Assembly (NCBI GenBank): GCA_947500575.1
Contig: CANMSI010000001.1
Location: forward strand, 62,001 to 126,000
DNA: 64,000 bases
Origin: an uncultured Flavobacteriaceae bacterium
Lineage (GTDB): Bacteria; Bacteroidota; Bacteroidia; Flavobacteriales; Flavobacteriaceae
Direction of reading: 5' to 3'
Shown here piece by piece: positions 17,710 through 26,454 of this stretch (the stretch's first letter is position 1; each line of letters begins with the position of its first letter). The notes below the pieces were generated by a model. It ran no database searches. It saw only the letters and a program-made list of their open reading frames with translations, and was not told the origin of the DNA. The position numbers and the translations under genes were made by a program.

Positions 17710-19521
17710 ATGAGTACAGATACCCAACAAAAAGACCTACTAAGAGGAGGACAATTTCTGGTAAAAGAAACCGATTGTGAAAATGTTTTCACCTTGGAAG
17801 ATTTATCGGAAGAACAAAAGATGATGAGAGATAGTACCAAAGAGTTTGTAGATCGCGAGCTTTGGGCACATTGGGAACGCTTTGAAAACAAAGATTACGC
17901 GTATACAGAAGAAACCATGCGACATGCTGGAGAACTAGGGCTTTTAGGAATTGCGGTTCCAGAGCAATACGGCGGATTAGGAATGGGGTTTGTTTCTACC
18001 ATGTTGGTATGTGATTATATCTCGGGAGCTACGGGTTCTTTCAGTACTGCTTTTGGAGCACATACAGGTATTGGTACAATGCCTATTACCTTGTATGGAA
18101 ATGAGGAGCAAAAGCAAAAGTATGTTCCTAAACTAGCTTCTGGTGAATGGTTCGGAGCCTATTGTTTAACAGAACCTGGAGCTGGTTCCGACGCCAATTC
18201 AGGAAAAACCAAAGCAGTTTTATCTGAAGATGGATCGCATTATAAGATTAGCGGCCAGAAAATGTGGATCTCCAACGCAGGCTTCTGTAATATGTTTATT
18301 GTTTTTGCCAGAATTGAAGATGATAAAAATATCACCGGTTTTATTGTAGAGAACGATCCTGAAAATGGAATTACTTTAGGTGATGAAGAAAAGAAATTAG
18401 GGATTCACTCCTCCTCTACACGTCAAGTATTTTTTAGTGACACAAAGGTTCCGGTAGAAAATCTGCTATCTGAACGAGGAAATGGGTTTAAAATAGCTAT
18501 GAACGCCTTAAATGTTGGGCGTATTAAATTGGCAGCTGCTTGTTTAGATGCGCAGCGAAGAGTAATTACGGAGGCTGTGAAATATGCCAATGAGCGATTA
18601 CAGTTTAAAACACCGATTATCAACTTTGGTGCTATCAAATCTAAAGTAGCAACCATGGCTACCAATGCATATGCCGGTGAATCTGCCAGTTATAGAGCTG
18701 CAAAAAATATTGAAGATCGAATTGCCTTAAGGGAAGCCAGTGGAAATTCGCATCAAGAAGCAGAATTAAAGGGTGTAGAAGAATATGCAATTGAATGCTC
18801 CATTTTAAAAGTAGCGGTTTCTGAAGATTGTCAAAGTACTACGGATGAAGGAGTTCAAATTTTTGGAGGGATGGGCTTTTCTGCAGACACCCCCATGGAA
18901 TCTGCTTGGAGAGATTCTAGGATCGCCAGAATTTATGAAGGCACCAATGAGATTAACCGTATGTTAGCGGTTGGGATGCTTGTAAAAAAGGCTATGAAGG
19001 GTCATGTAGATTTATTAGGACCAGCTACCGCAGTAGGTGAAGAATTGATGGGGATTCCTTCTTTTGAAACTCCCGATTTATCAGCACTTTTTGCAGAAGA
19101 GAAAGATCTTTTAAAACGATTAAAAAAAGTGTTTTTAATGGTTGCAGGAAGTGCCGTTCAAAAATATGGACCAGATTTGGACAAGCATCAACAGCTCTTA
19201 ATGGCTGCCTCAGATATCTTAATTGAGATTTATATGGCAGAATCCACTATATTGCGAACAGAAAAGAATGCGAAACGTTTTGGAGAAGAAGCTCAAGCTA
19301 CCCAAATAGCAATGTCAAAATTGTATCTATACAACGCAACAGATATCATAATTCAAAAAGGAAAAGAGGGAATTGTTTCTTTTGCTGAAGGAGATGAGCA
19401 GCGTATGATGTTGATGGGACTAAAACGTTTTACAAAATATACAAATCAACCGAATGTAGTGGCTTTGCGCACTCAGATAGCAGATAAAGTAGCTGCAGAT
19501 AACGGTTATACCTTTGACTAA
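17710..19521 (+). CDS. fadE: acyl-CoA dehydrogenase, FadE/YusJ type
   Basis: This FAD enzyme carries out the first oxidation of beta-oxidation, making trans-2-enoyl-CoA and passing electrons to ETF. The acyl-CoA dehydrogenase signatures are present: GAYCLTEPGAGSDANSGKT, GQKMWISNAGFCNMFIVFA, QIFGGMGFSADTPMES, and the catalytic glutamate region RIARIYEGTNEINRM. At 603 aa it is longer than the ~380-aa soluble type, with an extra C-terminal domain of about 150 residues, matching the B. subtilis YusJ and VLCAD-like long forms. It is the last gene of the operon, and a strong terminator follows 35 bases after the stop. Confidence 0.93.
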   Translation: MSTDTQQKDLLRGGQFLVKETDCENVFTLEDLSEEQKMMRDSTKEFVDRELWAHWERFENKDYAYTEETMRHAGELGLLGIAVPEQYGGLGMGFVSTMLVCDYISGATGSFSTAFGAHTGIGTMPITLYGNEEQKQKYVPKLASGEWFGAYCLTEPGAGSDANSGKTKAVLSEDGSHYKISGQKMWISNAGFCNMFIVFARIEDDKNITGFIVENDPENGITLGDEEKKLGIHSSSTRQVFFSDTKVPVENLLSERGNGFKIAMNALNVGRIKLAAACLDAQRRVITEAVKYANERLQFKTPIINFGAIKSKVATMATNAYAGESASYRAAKNIEDRIALREASGNSHQEAELKGVEEYAIECSILKVAVSEDCQSTTDEGVQIFGGMGFSADTPMESAWRDSRIARIYEGTNEINRMLAVGMLVKKAMKGHVDLLGPATAVGEELMGIPSFETPDLSALFAEEKDLLKRLKKVFLMVAGSAVQKYGPDLDKHQQLLMAASDILIEIYMAESTILRTEKNAKRFGEEAQATQIAMSKLYLYNATDIIIQKGKEGIVSFAEGDEQRMMLMGLKRFTKYTNQPNVVALRTQIADKVAADNGYTFD

Positions 19522-19556
19522 TTCAGATGATGCTTTTTAGAAAGCAGTAGTTTGAG

Positions 19557-19588
19557 AAGCCGTTCACGTAAAGTGAACGGCTTTTTTT
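19557..19588 (+). terminator. strong intrinsic terminator of the fad operon
   Basis: The stem AAGCCGTTCAC pairs perfectly with GTGAACGGCTT around a 5-base loop (GTAAA), and a run of seven T starts at the base of the stem. This is a textbook rho-independent terminator ending the fadE transcript. Confidence 0.92.
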
Positions 19589-19719
19589 GTACACCTAACT
19601 ATTTGTACAATATCGAAGCAATTATAACGCTAAAATAATTTCTTAACGTTCTCTGACTAATCTGTTTTTTTTAAGATAAAAGAACCTAGAATTATTCTGA
19701 AAGCGTTTAACTTTATCCA

Positions 19720-21153
19720 ATGGATTTATCATTGCTAAGAAGCGTTTATGCTCCAAAAGATTTTAAGGCTAAGGGCCGCGAGACAATAGACCTTATTTCA
19801 GCGCACTTGTACAACAATCTTTCTGAAATTTCAAAAACAGTAATTCCATGGAAGAACCCAGAAGAAGCCCATACATTTTGGGAAGAATTTCTTAAAAATG
19901 GTGACATCAATACCTTTCAAAAACTGGTATTAGAGCAATCCACAAGCATTCATCATCCAAAATATATAGGACATCAGGTGGCACCCACAGCACCCATTAC
20001 CATAGTATCAGGAATGCTAAGTGCTTTTCTCAACAATGGTATGGCCATATACGAAATGGGGATGGTAGCGAATCCCATTGAACGCATTATAACGGATCTG
20101 TTATGCGCTAAAATCGGATATGATACAGCTGCAAGTGGATTTTTAACCTCTGGAGGTACGTTGGCCAATTTGACTGCCCTATTGGCTGCCCGCGCTGCAA
20201 AAGCACCTACAGACATTTGGAATAATGGAAATACCATTCAATTAGGGGTAATGGTAAGCGAAGAAGCTCATTATTGTATTGAAAGAGCTGTCAAAATTAT
20301 GGGTTTGGGAGAAAAAGGGATTATTAAGATCCCATCTACCTCCACATTTCAACTAGATACCAGTCTCCTTCAAGAATATTATGACAACGCCATTGCCGAT
20401 GGGATTATTCCGTTTGCGATTGTAGGAAGTGCTCCTTGCACCGCAACAGGCATGTTTGATGATTTAGAGTTAATAGCCAGCTTTGCCAAGAAAAACGATC
20501 TTTGGTTTCATGCAGATGGTGCACACGGGGGAGCTGCGATTTTTTCACCTACTTACGTCCACACCTTAAAAGGTATAGAAAAAGCAGATACTGTAATTAT
20601 AGATGGCCACAAAATGATGATGATGCCAGGAATTACTACGGCAATACTATTTAAAAACAATAACAATTCATACAGCACATTTAGTCAAAAAGCAGACTAT
20701 TTATTAGATCAGTCCAACGACCAAGATTGGTATAACTCGGGTAAACGTACTTTTGAATGTACTAAAAACATGATGTGCTTGCATTGGTTTACTTTATTAA
20801 AAACCTATGGCGAGCAAGTCTTTGATGATTTTGTTACATGTCTTTATAATAAGGGGAAAGAATTCGCTCAAATGATCCTTGATGAGGACCATTTTGAACT
20901 CGCTGTCCAACCCATGTCCAACATCGTTTGTTTCCGATATATAGAAAAGGGATTGAGCCCGCAACAACTTGATGAACTAAACCAGGCCATAAGACAGCAA
21001 ATTTTGGAAGATGGGAATTTTTATATAGTACAAACCAAACTGAAAGGAACTCACTATTTACGAGTAACGATTATGAATCCCTTCACTACAAAAGAGCATC
21101 TTAAGGAGTTAGTAGCACTTGTGAAACAAAAAGCTGACCTCCTTAATAATTAA
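19720..21153 (+). CDS. PLP-dependent amino-acid decarboxylase (group II)
   Basis: At 477 aa it has the fold of the glutamate / aromatic-L-amino-acid / 2,4-diaminobutyrate decarboxylases. The PLP lysine is Lys298 in DGHKMMMMPG, and the aspartate that pairs with the pyridine nitrogen is Asp266 in HADGAHGGAA. The loop TSGGTLANLTALLAAR binds the phosphate, as in this family. HHPKYIGHQVAPT near residue 88 is a substrate-site motif of the group. The substrate amino acid is not certain: aspartate, glutamate, diaminobutyrate or an aromatic residue are all possible. It stands alone between the fad terminator and the next promoter. Confidence 0.88.
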   Translation: MDLSLLRSVYAPKDFKAKGRETIDLISAHLYNNLSEISKTVIPWKNPEEAHTFWEEFLKNGDINTFQKLVLEQSTSIHHPKYIGHQVAPTAPITIVSGMLSAFLNNGMAIYEMGMVANPIERIITDLLCAKIGYDTAASGFLTSGGTLANLTALLAARAAKAPTDIWNNGNTIQLGVMVSEEAHYCIERAVKIMGLGEKGIIKIPSTSTFQLDTSLLQEYYDNAIADGIIPFAIVGSAPCTATGMFDDLELIASFAKKNDLWFHADGAHGGAAIFSPTYVHTLKGIEKADTVIIDGHKMMMMPGITTAILFKNNNNSYSTFSQKADYLLDQSNDQDWYNSGKRTFECTKNMMCLHWFTLLKTYGEQVFDDFVTCLYNKGKEFAQMILDEDHFELAVQPMSNIVCFRYIEKGLSPQQLDELNQAIRQQILEDGNFYIVQTKLKGTHYLRVTIMNPFTTKEHLKELVALVKQKADLLNN

Positions 21154-21179
21154 CATACCTAATTGGACTATCCTATAAT

Positions 21180-21214
21180 TTTGGACATAGTACTATTATT
21201 TTTGAATAGATTTG
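21180..21214 (+). promoter_or_regulatory. Bacteroidota promoter upstream of the propeller/SnoaL gene
   Basis: TAGATTTG (21207-21214) is an exact -7 TAnnTTTG match, 38 bases before the ATG at 21253. A -33-type TTTG (21180-21183) lies 23 bases upstream of it, slightly longer than the usual spacing of about 19. Confidence 0.5.
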
Positions 21215-21252
21215 CAGCATTCCCCTATTCAACTAAAATTAATCTTTGAAGA

Positions 21253-22776
21253 ATGAAAAACATATTCGCTCTTGTAACTCTTTTGTCTGCCGGCCTTTTA
21301 TATGGACAGTTGAATACTGAGGTGTATCTTTGCACAATTTCCACCACAGATAGTATATTACAGCTTTCAAAGCCCACGAATATTTCCAATAATAAAGGCT
21401 ACGATAACCAACCCTCTTTTTATTCAGATAATACGGTATTATTTGCATCTACAAGAAATGGGCAAACAGATATCGCATCTTATCAGATAGATGAAAAAAA
21501 AATGCATTGGATAACGGATACGCCAATCGGCAGTGAGTATTCTCCATTAAAAATTCCTTCTAAAGAAGAAATATCTGCTATACGTTTAGACACTCCTGGT
21601 TTACAACGTTTGTATGGATATGATAGCGCAACTGGGCAATCTAGGGTACTATTAAAGAATTTAAAAGTTGGATATCATCTCTGGTACTCCAAAGACATTC
21701 TTGTAGCAACCGTTCTGGTTGAAAACAGGATGGATCTGGTGGTATCCAATTTGAAAGAGGGTACTACCCATACCATGCAAAAAAATGTGGGTAGGTCACT
21801 TCATAAAATCCCAAATACAGACCTTATAAGTTACATTAGCAAGGAAACGGATACTTGGTCTATTAAATCACTTCAACCAATTAGTGGAGCCACAAAAGAG
21901 TTAACTACTTTGTTTTCTCCAATTGAAGATATGTGTTGGTTAGCAGATGGTACCATTCTTATTCCCTATGGAAAGTATATTGCTAAATTTAAATATGATG
22001 TGGACAAGCAATGGGGTATTTTTTGGCAGTTTAATGAAGAGGAAGTGAATAATATAAGTCGACTAAAAGTGAGTGATAGCGGAAATATCCTAGCACTTGT
22101 AGCGGAGGTATCACCAAGAATTATAGTTCAAAAACAAGTAGATAGCTTTAACAATGAAAATTTGGATGCATTTGTTAATTGCTATGCTGCTGATGTGTTA
22201 GTACAAAATTTCCCTGCAGACAGCTTATATACTGGCAGAGAAACTATGAAAGAAAACTATGAACGCTTTTTTGCTAACAATCCAAGAACACAAGTGGAAG
22301 TAAAAAAACGAATTGTTTACAATAATTCGGTAATAGATGAAGAAAAAGTAACGCAGGCAGGAAAGGTAAACTGGCAAGCAGCGATATATGAGGTGAGAAA
22401 TGGTCTCATCCAAAGCATGGCGTTCATTCATGGCAAACGCAATAATGCTGCTGTGGAGGCAGTAGTTCAAAAACAATTAGAAGCCTATAATAATAGAGAT
22501 ATAGATGCTTTTTTAGAAACCTATTCAGAAGATGTACAAGTGTTTAGATATCCGAATAAGCTGGACTATGAGGGGAAGGAGAAAATGCGCGCGCAGTATG
22601 AAGGTTTTTTTAAGCAAGCAAAAGGCTTGCACTGCGAAATAAAACAAAGAATTGTTATAGCGAATAAAGTGATCGATGAAGAATATATTACCGTTAATGG
22701 TGCTAATGGTTCTAGCGCAGTTGCCATCTACGAAGTAAATAAGGGTAAAATCTCTAAAGTAACTTTTGTTGATTAA
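21253..22776 (+). CDS. exported propeller protein with two SnoaL-like domains
   Basis: A signal peptide (ALVTLLSAGLLYGQ) shows export. Residues about 30-285 look like a TolB/WD40-type propeller (NQPSFYSDNTVLFASTRNG, IASYQIDEKKMHWITDTP). Two tandem SnoaL/NTF2-like domains follow, at about 288-397 and 398-507, each with the pattern Q-x-x-x-(Y/F)-N-x-x-(D/N)-(I/L)-DAF and ending IYEVxxGxI. The second is strikingly close to the C-terminal domain of the amidohydrolase gene 18 bases downstream. NTF2-like domains bind small hydrophobic ligands or serve as isomerases or dimerisation units; I see no defined active site. The two genes very likely form an operon with the MFS transporter. Confidence 0.72.
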   Translation: MKNIFALVTLLSAGLLYGQLNTEVYLCTISTTDSILQLSKPTNISNNKGYDNQPSFYSDNTVLFASTRNGQTDIASYQIDEKKMHWITDTPIGSEYSPLKIPSKEEISAIRLDTPGLQRLYGYDSATGQSRVLLKNLKVGYHLWYSKDILVATVLVENRMDLVVSNLKEGTTHTMQKNVGRSLHKIPNTDLISYISKETDTWSIKSLQPISGATKELTTLFSPIEDMCWLADGTILIPYGKYIAKFKYDVDKQWGIFWQFNEEEVNNISRLKVSDSGNILALVAEVSPRIIVQKQVDSFNNENLDAFVNCYAADVLVQNFPADSLYTGRETMKENYERFFANNPRTQVEVKKRIVYNNSVIDEEKVTQAGKVNWQAAIYEVRNGLIQSMAFIHGKRNNAAVEAVVQKQLEAYNNRDIDAFLETYSEDVQVFRYPNKLDYEGKEKMRAQYEGFFKQAKGLHCEIKQRIVIANKVIDEEYITVNGANGSSAVAIYEVNKGKISKVTFVD

Positions 22777-22794
22777 AAATTAAACTAAACTAGC

Positions 22795-24519
22795 ATGAAA
22801 AAAAAGCTAATTATCTTAGGTCTTTTAGTATTGGTTGGAGCTCTTGGATGGTCTCAAACAACACTTATTGAAAATATAAATATCATTGATGTTGAAACGG
22901 GTAAACTACTTCCCAAAAGAAACGTCCTCATTGATGGAGAGTTCATCTCCAAAATATCTAGTAGGGACATAAAGTCACCCGAAGGCACAACTAATATTGA
23001 TGGAACGGGGAAGTACTTAATTCCTGGGATGATTGATACGCATATTCACTTCTTTCAATCAGCAAGTTTATATACCAGACCCGATGCCATAGATTTAAGA
23101 CACTTGGTTTCTTATGAAGATGAAATGACCTTTGCAGAAGCAATTATACCTGGTAATTTCAGAAGGTATTTACGGCTAGGAGTTACCTCCATTATGGATG
23201 TGGGTGGTCCATTTTCTAATTTTAAGGTTAGAGATAGTATGGCCAGTAAACATCTTTCGCCAAACGTGTATGTAACTGGCCCCTTATTCTCACCATACCA
23301 ACCAGAAGCTTTTGCAAGTTTGGAGGATATTCCTATTGCCAAGATAAGATCTATTGATGAGGCAACTGATCTCTTCAATAAAATGTTACCCTACAAACCT
23401 GATTTCATTAAAATTTGGGGTGTGGTTACAGACGATTTTCCTGCGGAGAAAAATTATCCCATTGTAGAACATATTGCCAAGCTTACACATCAAAATAATT
23501 TAAAATTAGCGGTACACGCAACCAATCTAAATACAGCCAAATTGGCCGTAAAAGCCGGAGCGGATATTTTAGTGCATAGCGTGGATGACAAACCTGTAGA
23601 TGATGAGTTCATACAACTTCTTAAAACAAATAATGTCACCTACATCCCTACTCTAATTGTTTCAAAAAATTATGTGAAAGCATTTTTAGGGAAACCAGAT
23701 GGACATCCGCAAGACCTCGCTTTCGGAGACCCAATGGTCTACAGATCTCTAACAGATATGCATAAGTATTCCGCTACACAGGTCCCACCATATATAGCAC
23801 AATACAAGAAAAATGAAACTGGAATTATGGACTACTATCGTAAAGTAGATAGCATCATGCAAATCAATTTGAAGCTACTTTCAGAGGCAAATGTAAATAT
23901 AGCAACAGGTACAGATGCAGGAAATATTGGGACGGTACATGCCTCTTCCTATATTCAAGAAATTGAAGCAATGAACATAGGTGGTTTGTCTCCTTTTGAA
24001 ATTTTACAAGCTTCTACGATTAACGCTGCTACTGGATTTGGCTTGGAAGCATCCTTAGGATCGGTTACCTCAGGAAAATTAGCGGATCTAGTAATTTTAG
24101 ATAATAATCCATTAACTGATGTGCAAAATCTAAATAATATTCATACCGTTATTAAAAGTGGTGTAGCCTTAGAGATTGAAAATTTAATAGAGGAATCACC
24201 AGAACAGTTAGTCCAGAGGCAGGTAAACGCTTACAACAGTAGAGATATTGATGCCTTTATGGATACCTATGCAGATGATATAAAAATCTATAATTTCCCA
24301 GAAGAGCTATCCCTAGAGGGCAAAGAAAAAATGCGAGAACAATTTAAAGGGATGTTCGAAAGAGTCCCAAATTTATATTGTGAAATTAAAAATCGGATTG
24401 TTTTAGGTAACAAAGTTGTGGATCGAGAATATGTTAGATTTGGAGAGCAATTCACCAGTGTGATTGCGGTCTATGAGATCGAAAACGGTAAAATTGCCAA
24501 GGTTACTTTTATTCGATAA
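22795..24519 (+). CDS. exported amidohydrolase with C-terminal SnoaL-like domain
   Basis: A signal peptide (LIILGLLVLVGALGWSQ) precedes an imidazolonepropionase-like amidohydrolase. The metal motif IDTHIHF gives His83 and His85, and LAVHATN and DILVHSVDD follow as later histidine sites. TGTDAGNIGTVHASS has the conserved aspartate, and GSVTSGKLADLVILDNNPL closes the composite beta-sandwich. An extra domain from about residue 468 (QVNAYNSRDIDAFMDTY) is SnoaL/NTF2-like and nearly repeats the second such domain of the preceding gene. It probably hydrolyses a cyclic or peptide amide in the periplasm. The MFS transporter downstream could import the product. The substrate is unknown. Confidence 0.85.
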   Translation: MKKKLIILGLLVLVGALGWSQTTLIENINIIDVETGKLLPKRNVLIDGEFISKISSRDIKSPEGTTNIDGTGKYLIPGMIDTHIHFFQSASLYTRPDAIDLRHLVSYEDEMTFAEAIIPGNFRRYLRLGVTSIMDVGGPFSNFKVRDSMASKHLSPNVYVTGPLFSPYQPEAFASLEDIPIAKIRSIDEATDLFNKMLPYKPDFIKIWGVVTDDFPAEKNYPIVEHIAKLTHQNNLKLAVHATNLNTAKLAVKAGADILVHSVDDKPVDDEFIQLLKTNNVTYIPTLIVSKNYVKAFLGKPDGHPQDLAFGDPMVYRSLTDMHKYSATQVPPYIAQYKKNETGIMDYYRKVDSIMQINLKLLSEANVNIATGTDAGNIGTVHASSYIQEIEAMNIGGLSPFEILQASTINAATGFGLEASLGSVTSGKLADLVILDNNPLTDVQNLNNIHTVIKSGVALEIENLIEESPEQLVQRQVNAYNSRDIDAFMDTYADDIKIYNFPEELSLEGKEKMREQFKGMFERVPNLYCEIKNRIVLGNKVVDREYVRFGEQFTSVIAVYEIENGKIAKVTFIR

Positions 24520-24525
24520 CCAGTC

Positions 24526-25701
24526 TTGAGGAATAAATCACATATTTTACCCATCATTATTTTGGCACAATTCGCCTGCACATCGCTCTGGTTCGCAGGA
24601 AACGCCATCGTAGAGGATCTTACTCTTCAGACAGGTTTGGGTAAAGAAATTGTTGGATATGTAATTTCTTCAGTGCAGTTCGGGTTTATCATAGGGACTT
24701 TTTGTTTTGCCATGTTTATGATTGCCGATCGCTTTTCTCCATCCAAGGTGTTCTTTATCTGTTCGGTAATGGCATCTGTGTGCAATTGGTCTTTAGCCTA
24801 TGATGGTATTACAACTTCTACCCTTCTACTTGCACGCTTTGGAACTGGTTTCTTTCTGGCTGGTATTTATCCTGTAGGTATGAAAATTGCTGCTGATTAC
24901 TATGAACACGGATTAGGCAAAGCTCTAGGCTATCTGGTTGGAGCACTGGTGGTAGGAACGGGTTTTCCATACTTAATTGGAGGACTCTCCATAAATAGTT
25001 CCTATATTTTCATTATCAGAGTAACCTCTTTTCTGGCTATTTTAGGCGGACTTAGCATTTGGTTATTTGTACCTAATGGTCCCTTTAGGAAGCCGAGTAG
25101 TAACCTGCAATTAAAAGCTAGTTTTTCGCTCTTTAAATTACCAAATTTTAGAAAGGCAGCGTTCGGATATTTTGGTCATATGTGGGAGTTATATGCATTC
25201 TGGGCTTTTACCCCTTTAGCCATAAAGGCATATAATCAAATACACCATACAAATCTCTCCATACCCTTATGGACATTCATTATAATTGCTATTGGTGGTG
25301 TATCTTGTGTGTTAGGTGGGTATCTCTCTTTAAAAAAGGGTAGTAAAAAAATAGCATTAACAGCTTTGATTATTTCGGGTATTTGTTGTTTAGCCTCCCC
25401 ACTTTTTTTTTATGTCCCAGAAGCAATCTTTTTACTAAGTTTTATCGTTTGGGGAGCATCGGTCATTGCAGATTCACCGCAATTTTCAACAATGGTGGCA
25501 AATGCAGTACCTACAAAACTAAAAGCCACGGGGCTTACCATTGTAAATAGTATTGGTTTCGGAATTAGCATTATTAGTATTCAATTACTTTCCCATTTAA
25601 ACAAAACCATCGCAATAACATCTTTGCTTGTCATCCTAGGTATTGGTCCTATTATGGGGTTAATTCAATTTCTAGTAAAGAAAAAGGAACCGAGCGACTA
25701 A
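24526..25701 (+). CDS. MFS transporter
   Basis: This 391-aa protein is very hydrophobic, with about 12 membrane helices, and has the major facilitator pattern (MIADRFSPSKVFFICSVMASV between helices 2 and 3; LLARFGTGFFLAGIYPVGMKIAADYYEHG in helices 4-5). The start is a TTG at 24526: the preceding gene's stop at 24517 is in the same frame and no ATG or GTG lies closer. N-terminal residues LPIIILAQFACTSLWFAGNAIV fit the usual first helix, so TTG is well supported. It begins six bases after the amidohydrolase and probably transports its product or substrate. Direction and substrate are unknown. Confidence 0.88.
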   Translation: MRNKSHILPIIILAQFACTSLWFAGNAIVEDLTLQTGLGKEIVGYVISSVQFGFIIGTFCFAMFMIADRFSPSKVFFICSVMASVCNWSLAYDGITTSTLLLARFGTGFFLAGIYPVGMKIAADYYEHGLGKALGYLVGALVVGTGFPYLIGGLSINSSYIFIIRVTSFLAILGGLSIWLFVPNGPFRKPSSNLQLKASFSLFKLPNFRKAAFGYFGHMWELYAFWAFTPLAIKAYNQIHHTNLSIPLWTFIIIAIGGVSCVLGGYLSLKKGSKKIALTALIISGICCLASPLFFYVPEAIFLLSFIVWGASVIADSPQFSTMVANAVPTKLKATGLTIVNSIGFGISIISIQLLSHLNKTIAITSLLVILGIGPIMGLIQFLVKKKEPSD

Positions 25702-25773
25702 CGGATTAATCAAAGTACCAAATTCCACAAAAACGAGCTAAAAAGTTAGCAGAATTATGATACCTTTAAAGCA

Positions 25774-26403
25774 ATGAAGTTTTTGCACAATACCAACCGA
25801 GTCGAAGCTTTTAGCGATGCTGTATTTGCATTTGCTGCAACCCTATTGGTAGTATCTCTGAACGATGAAAATAGCACAACCATCCTAAAAATCAACCTTA
25901 TTGGCTTCGTTGGTTTTGCGGTCAGTTTTTTTATACTAGTTAGCTTTTGGAAATTGCACTATAATTTCTTCAGAAGAACAAGCTATATAGATAACTGGAT
26001 TATCACTTTCAATTCTGTACTTCTATTTGTTGTATTGTATTATGTTTTTCCATTAAAATCTCTTATCAATTCTTGGTTCGGAAAAATTACAATTACCGCA
26101 GACAGCTTGGCCTCTCTTTTTGAACTTTATGGTCTAGGCTTTCTTTTAATCTTTCTATGCTTCTCACTGATGTATAGAAGAGCTTATAAGAAAGATAAGA
26201 ATATGGATAGTGCTATGTTACTATTATTTTACCATCGACATTTTGCTATTTTTGTAATCGTTGCTTTGATATCTATTGTCCTTGCAATCTCTAGAGTTGG
26301 ATTGTATTTCGGATTACCAGGTTTTATATATGCCCTTTTGGGTCCACTCTGTTTTATCCATTCAAAACAGTTTTATAAAAAATATGGCCCTTTAAAAACA
26401 TAG
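25774..26403 (+). CDS. TMEM175-family (DUF1211) potassium channel-like protein
   Basis: The first helix carries the family signature RVEAFSDAVFAFAATLLVVSL, in which FSDAVFAxAxTLL lines the pore in TMEM175 channels. At 209 aa with about six membrane helices it matches the single-repeat bacterial form, which assembles as a tetramer. Bacterial members conduct potassium with low selectivity. TACCTTTA at about 25760, one mismatch from the -7 consensus, could be its promoter. The gene sits between the MFS transporter and a peptidase, with no obvious functional tie to either. Confidence 0.85.
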   Translation: MKFLHNTNRVEAFSDAVFAFAATLLVVSLNDENSTTILKINLIGFVGFAVSFFILVSFWKLHYNFFRRTSYIDNWIITFNSVLLFVVLYYVFPLKSLINSWFGKITITADSLASLFELYGLGFLLIFLCFSLMYRRAYKKDKNMDSAMLLLFYHRHFAIFVIVALISIVLAISRVGLYFGLPGFIYALLGPLCFIHSKQFYKKYGPLKT

Positions 26404-26454
26404 GTGCCTTTATAATTAGCAATAAAGACTTAATTACAACAAAGAATATAAATT

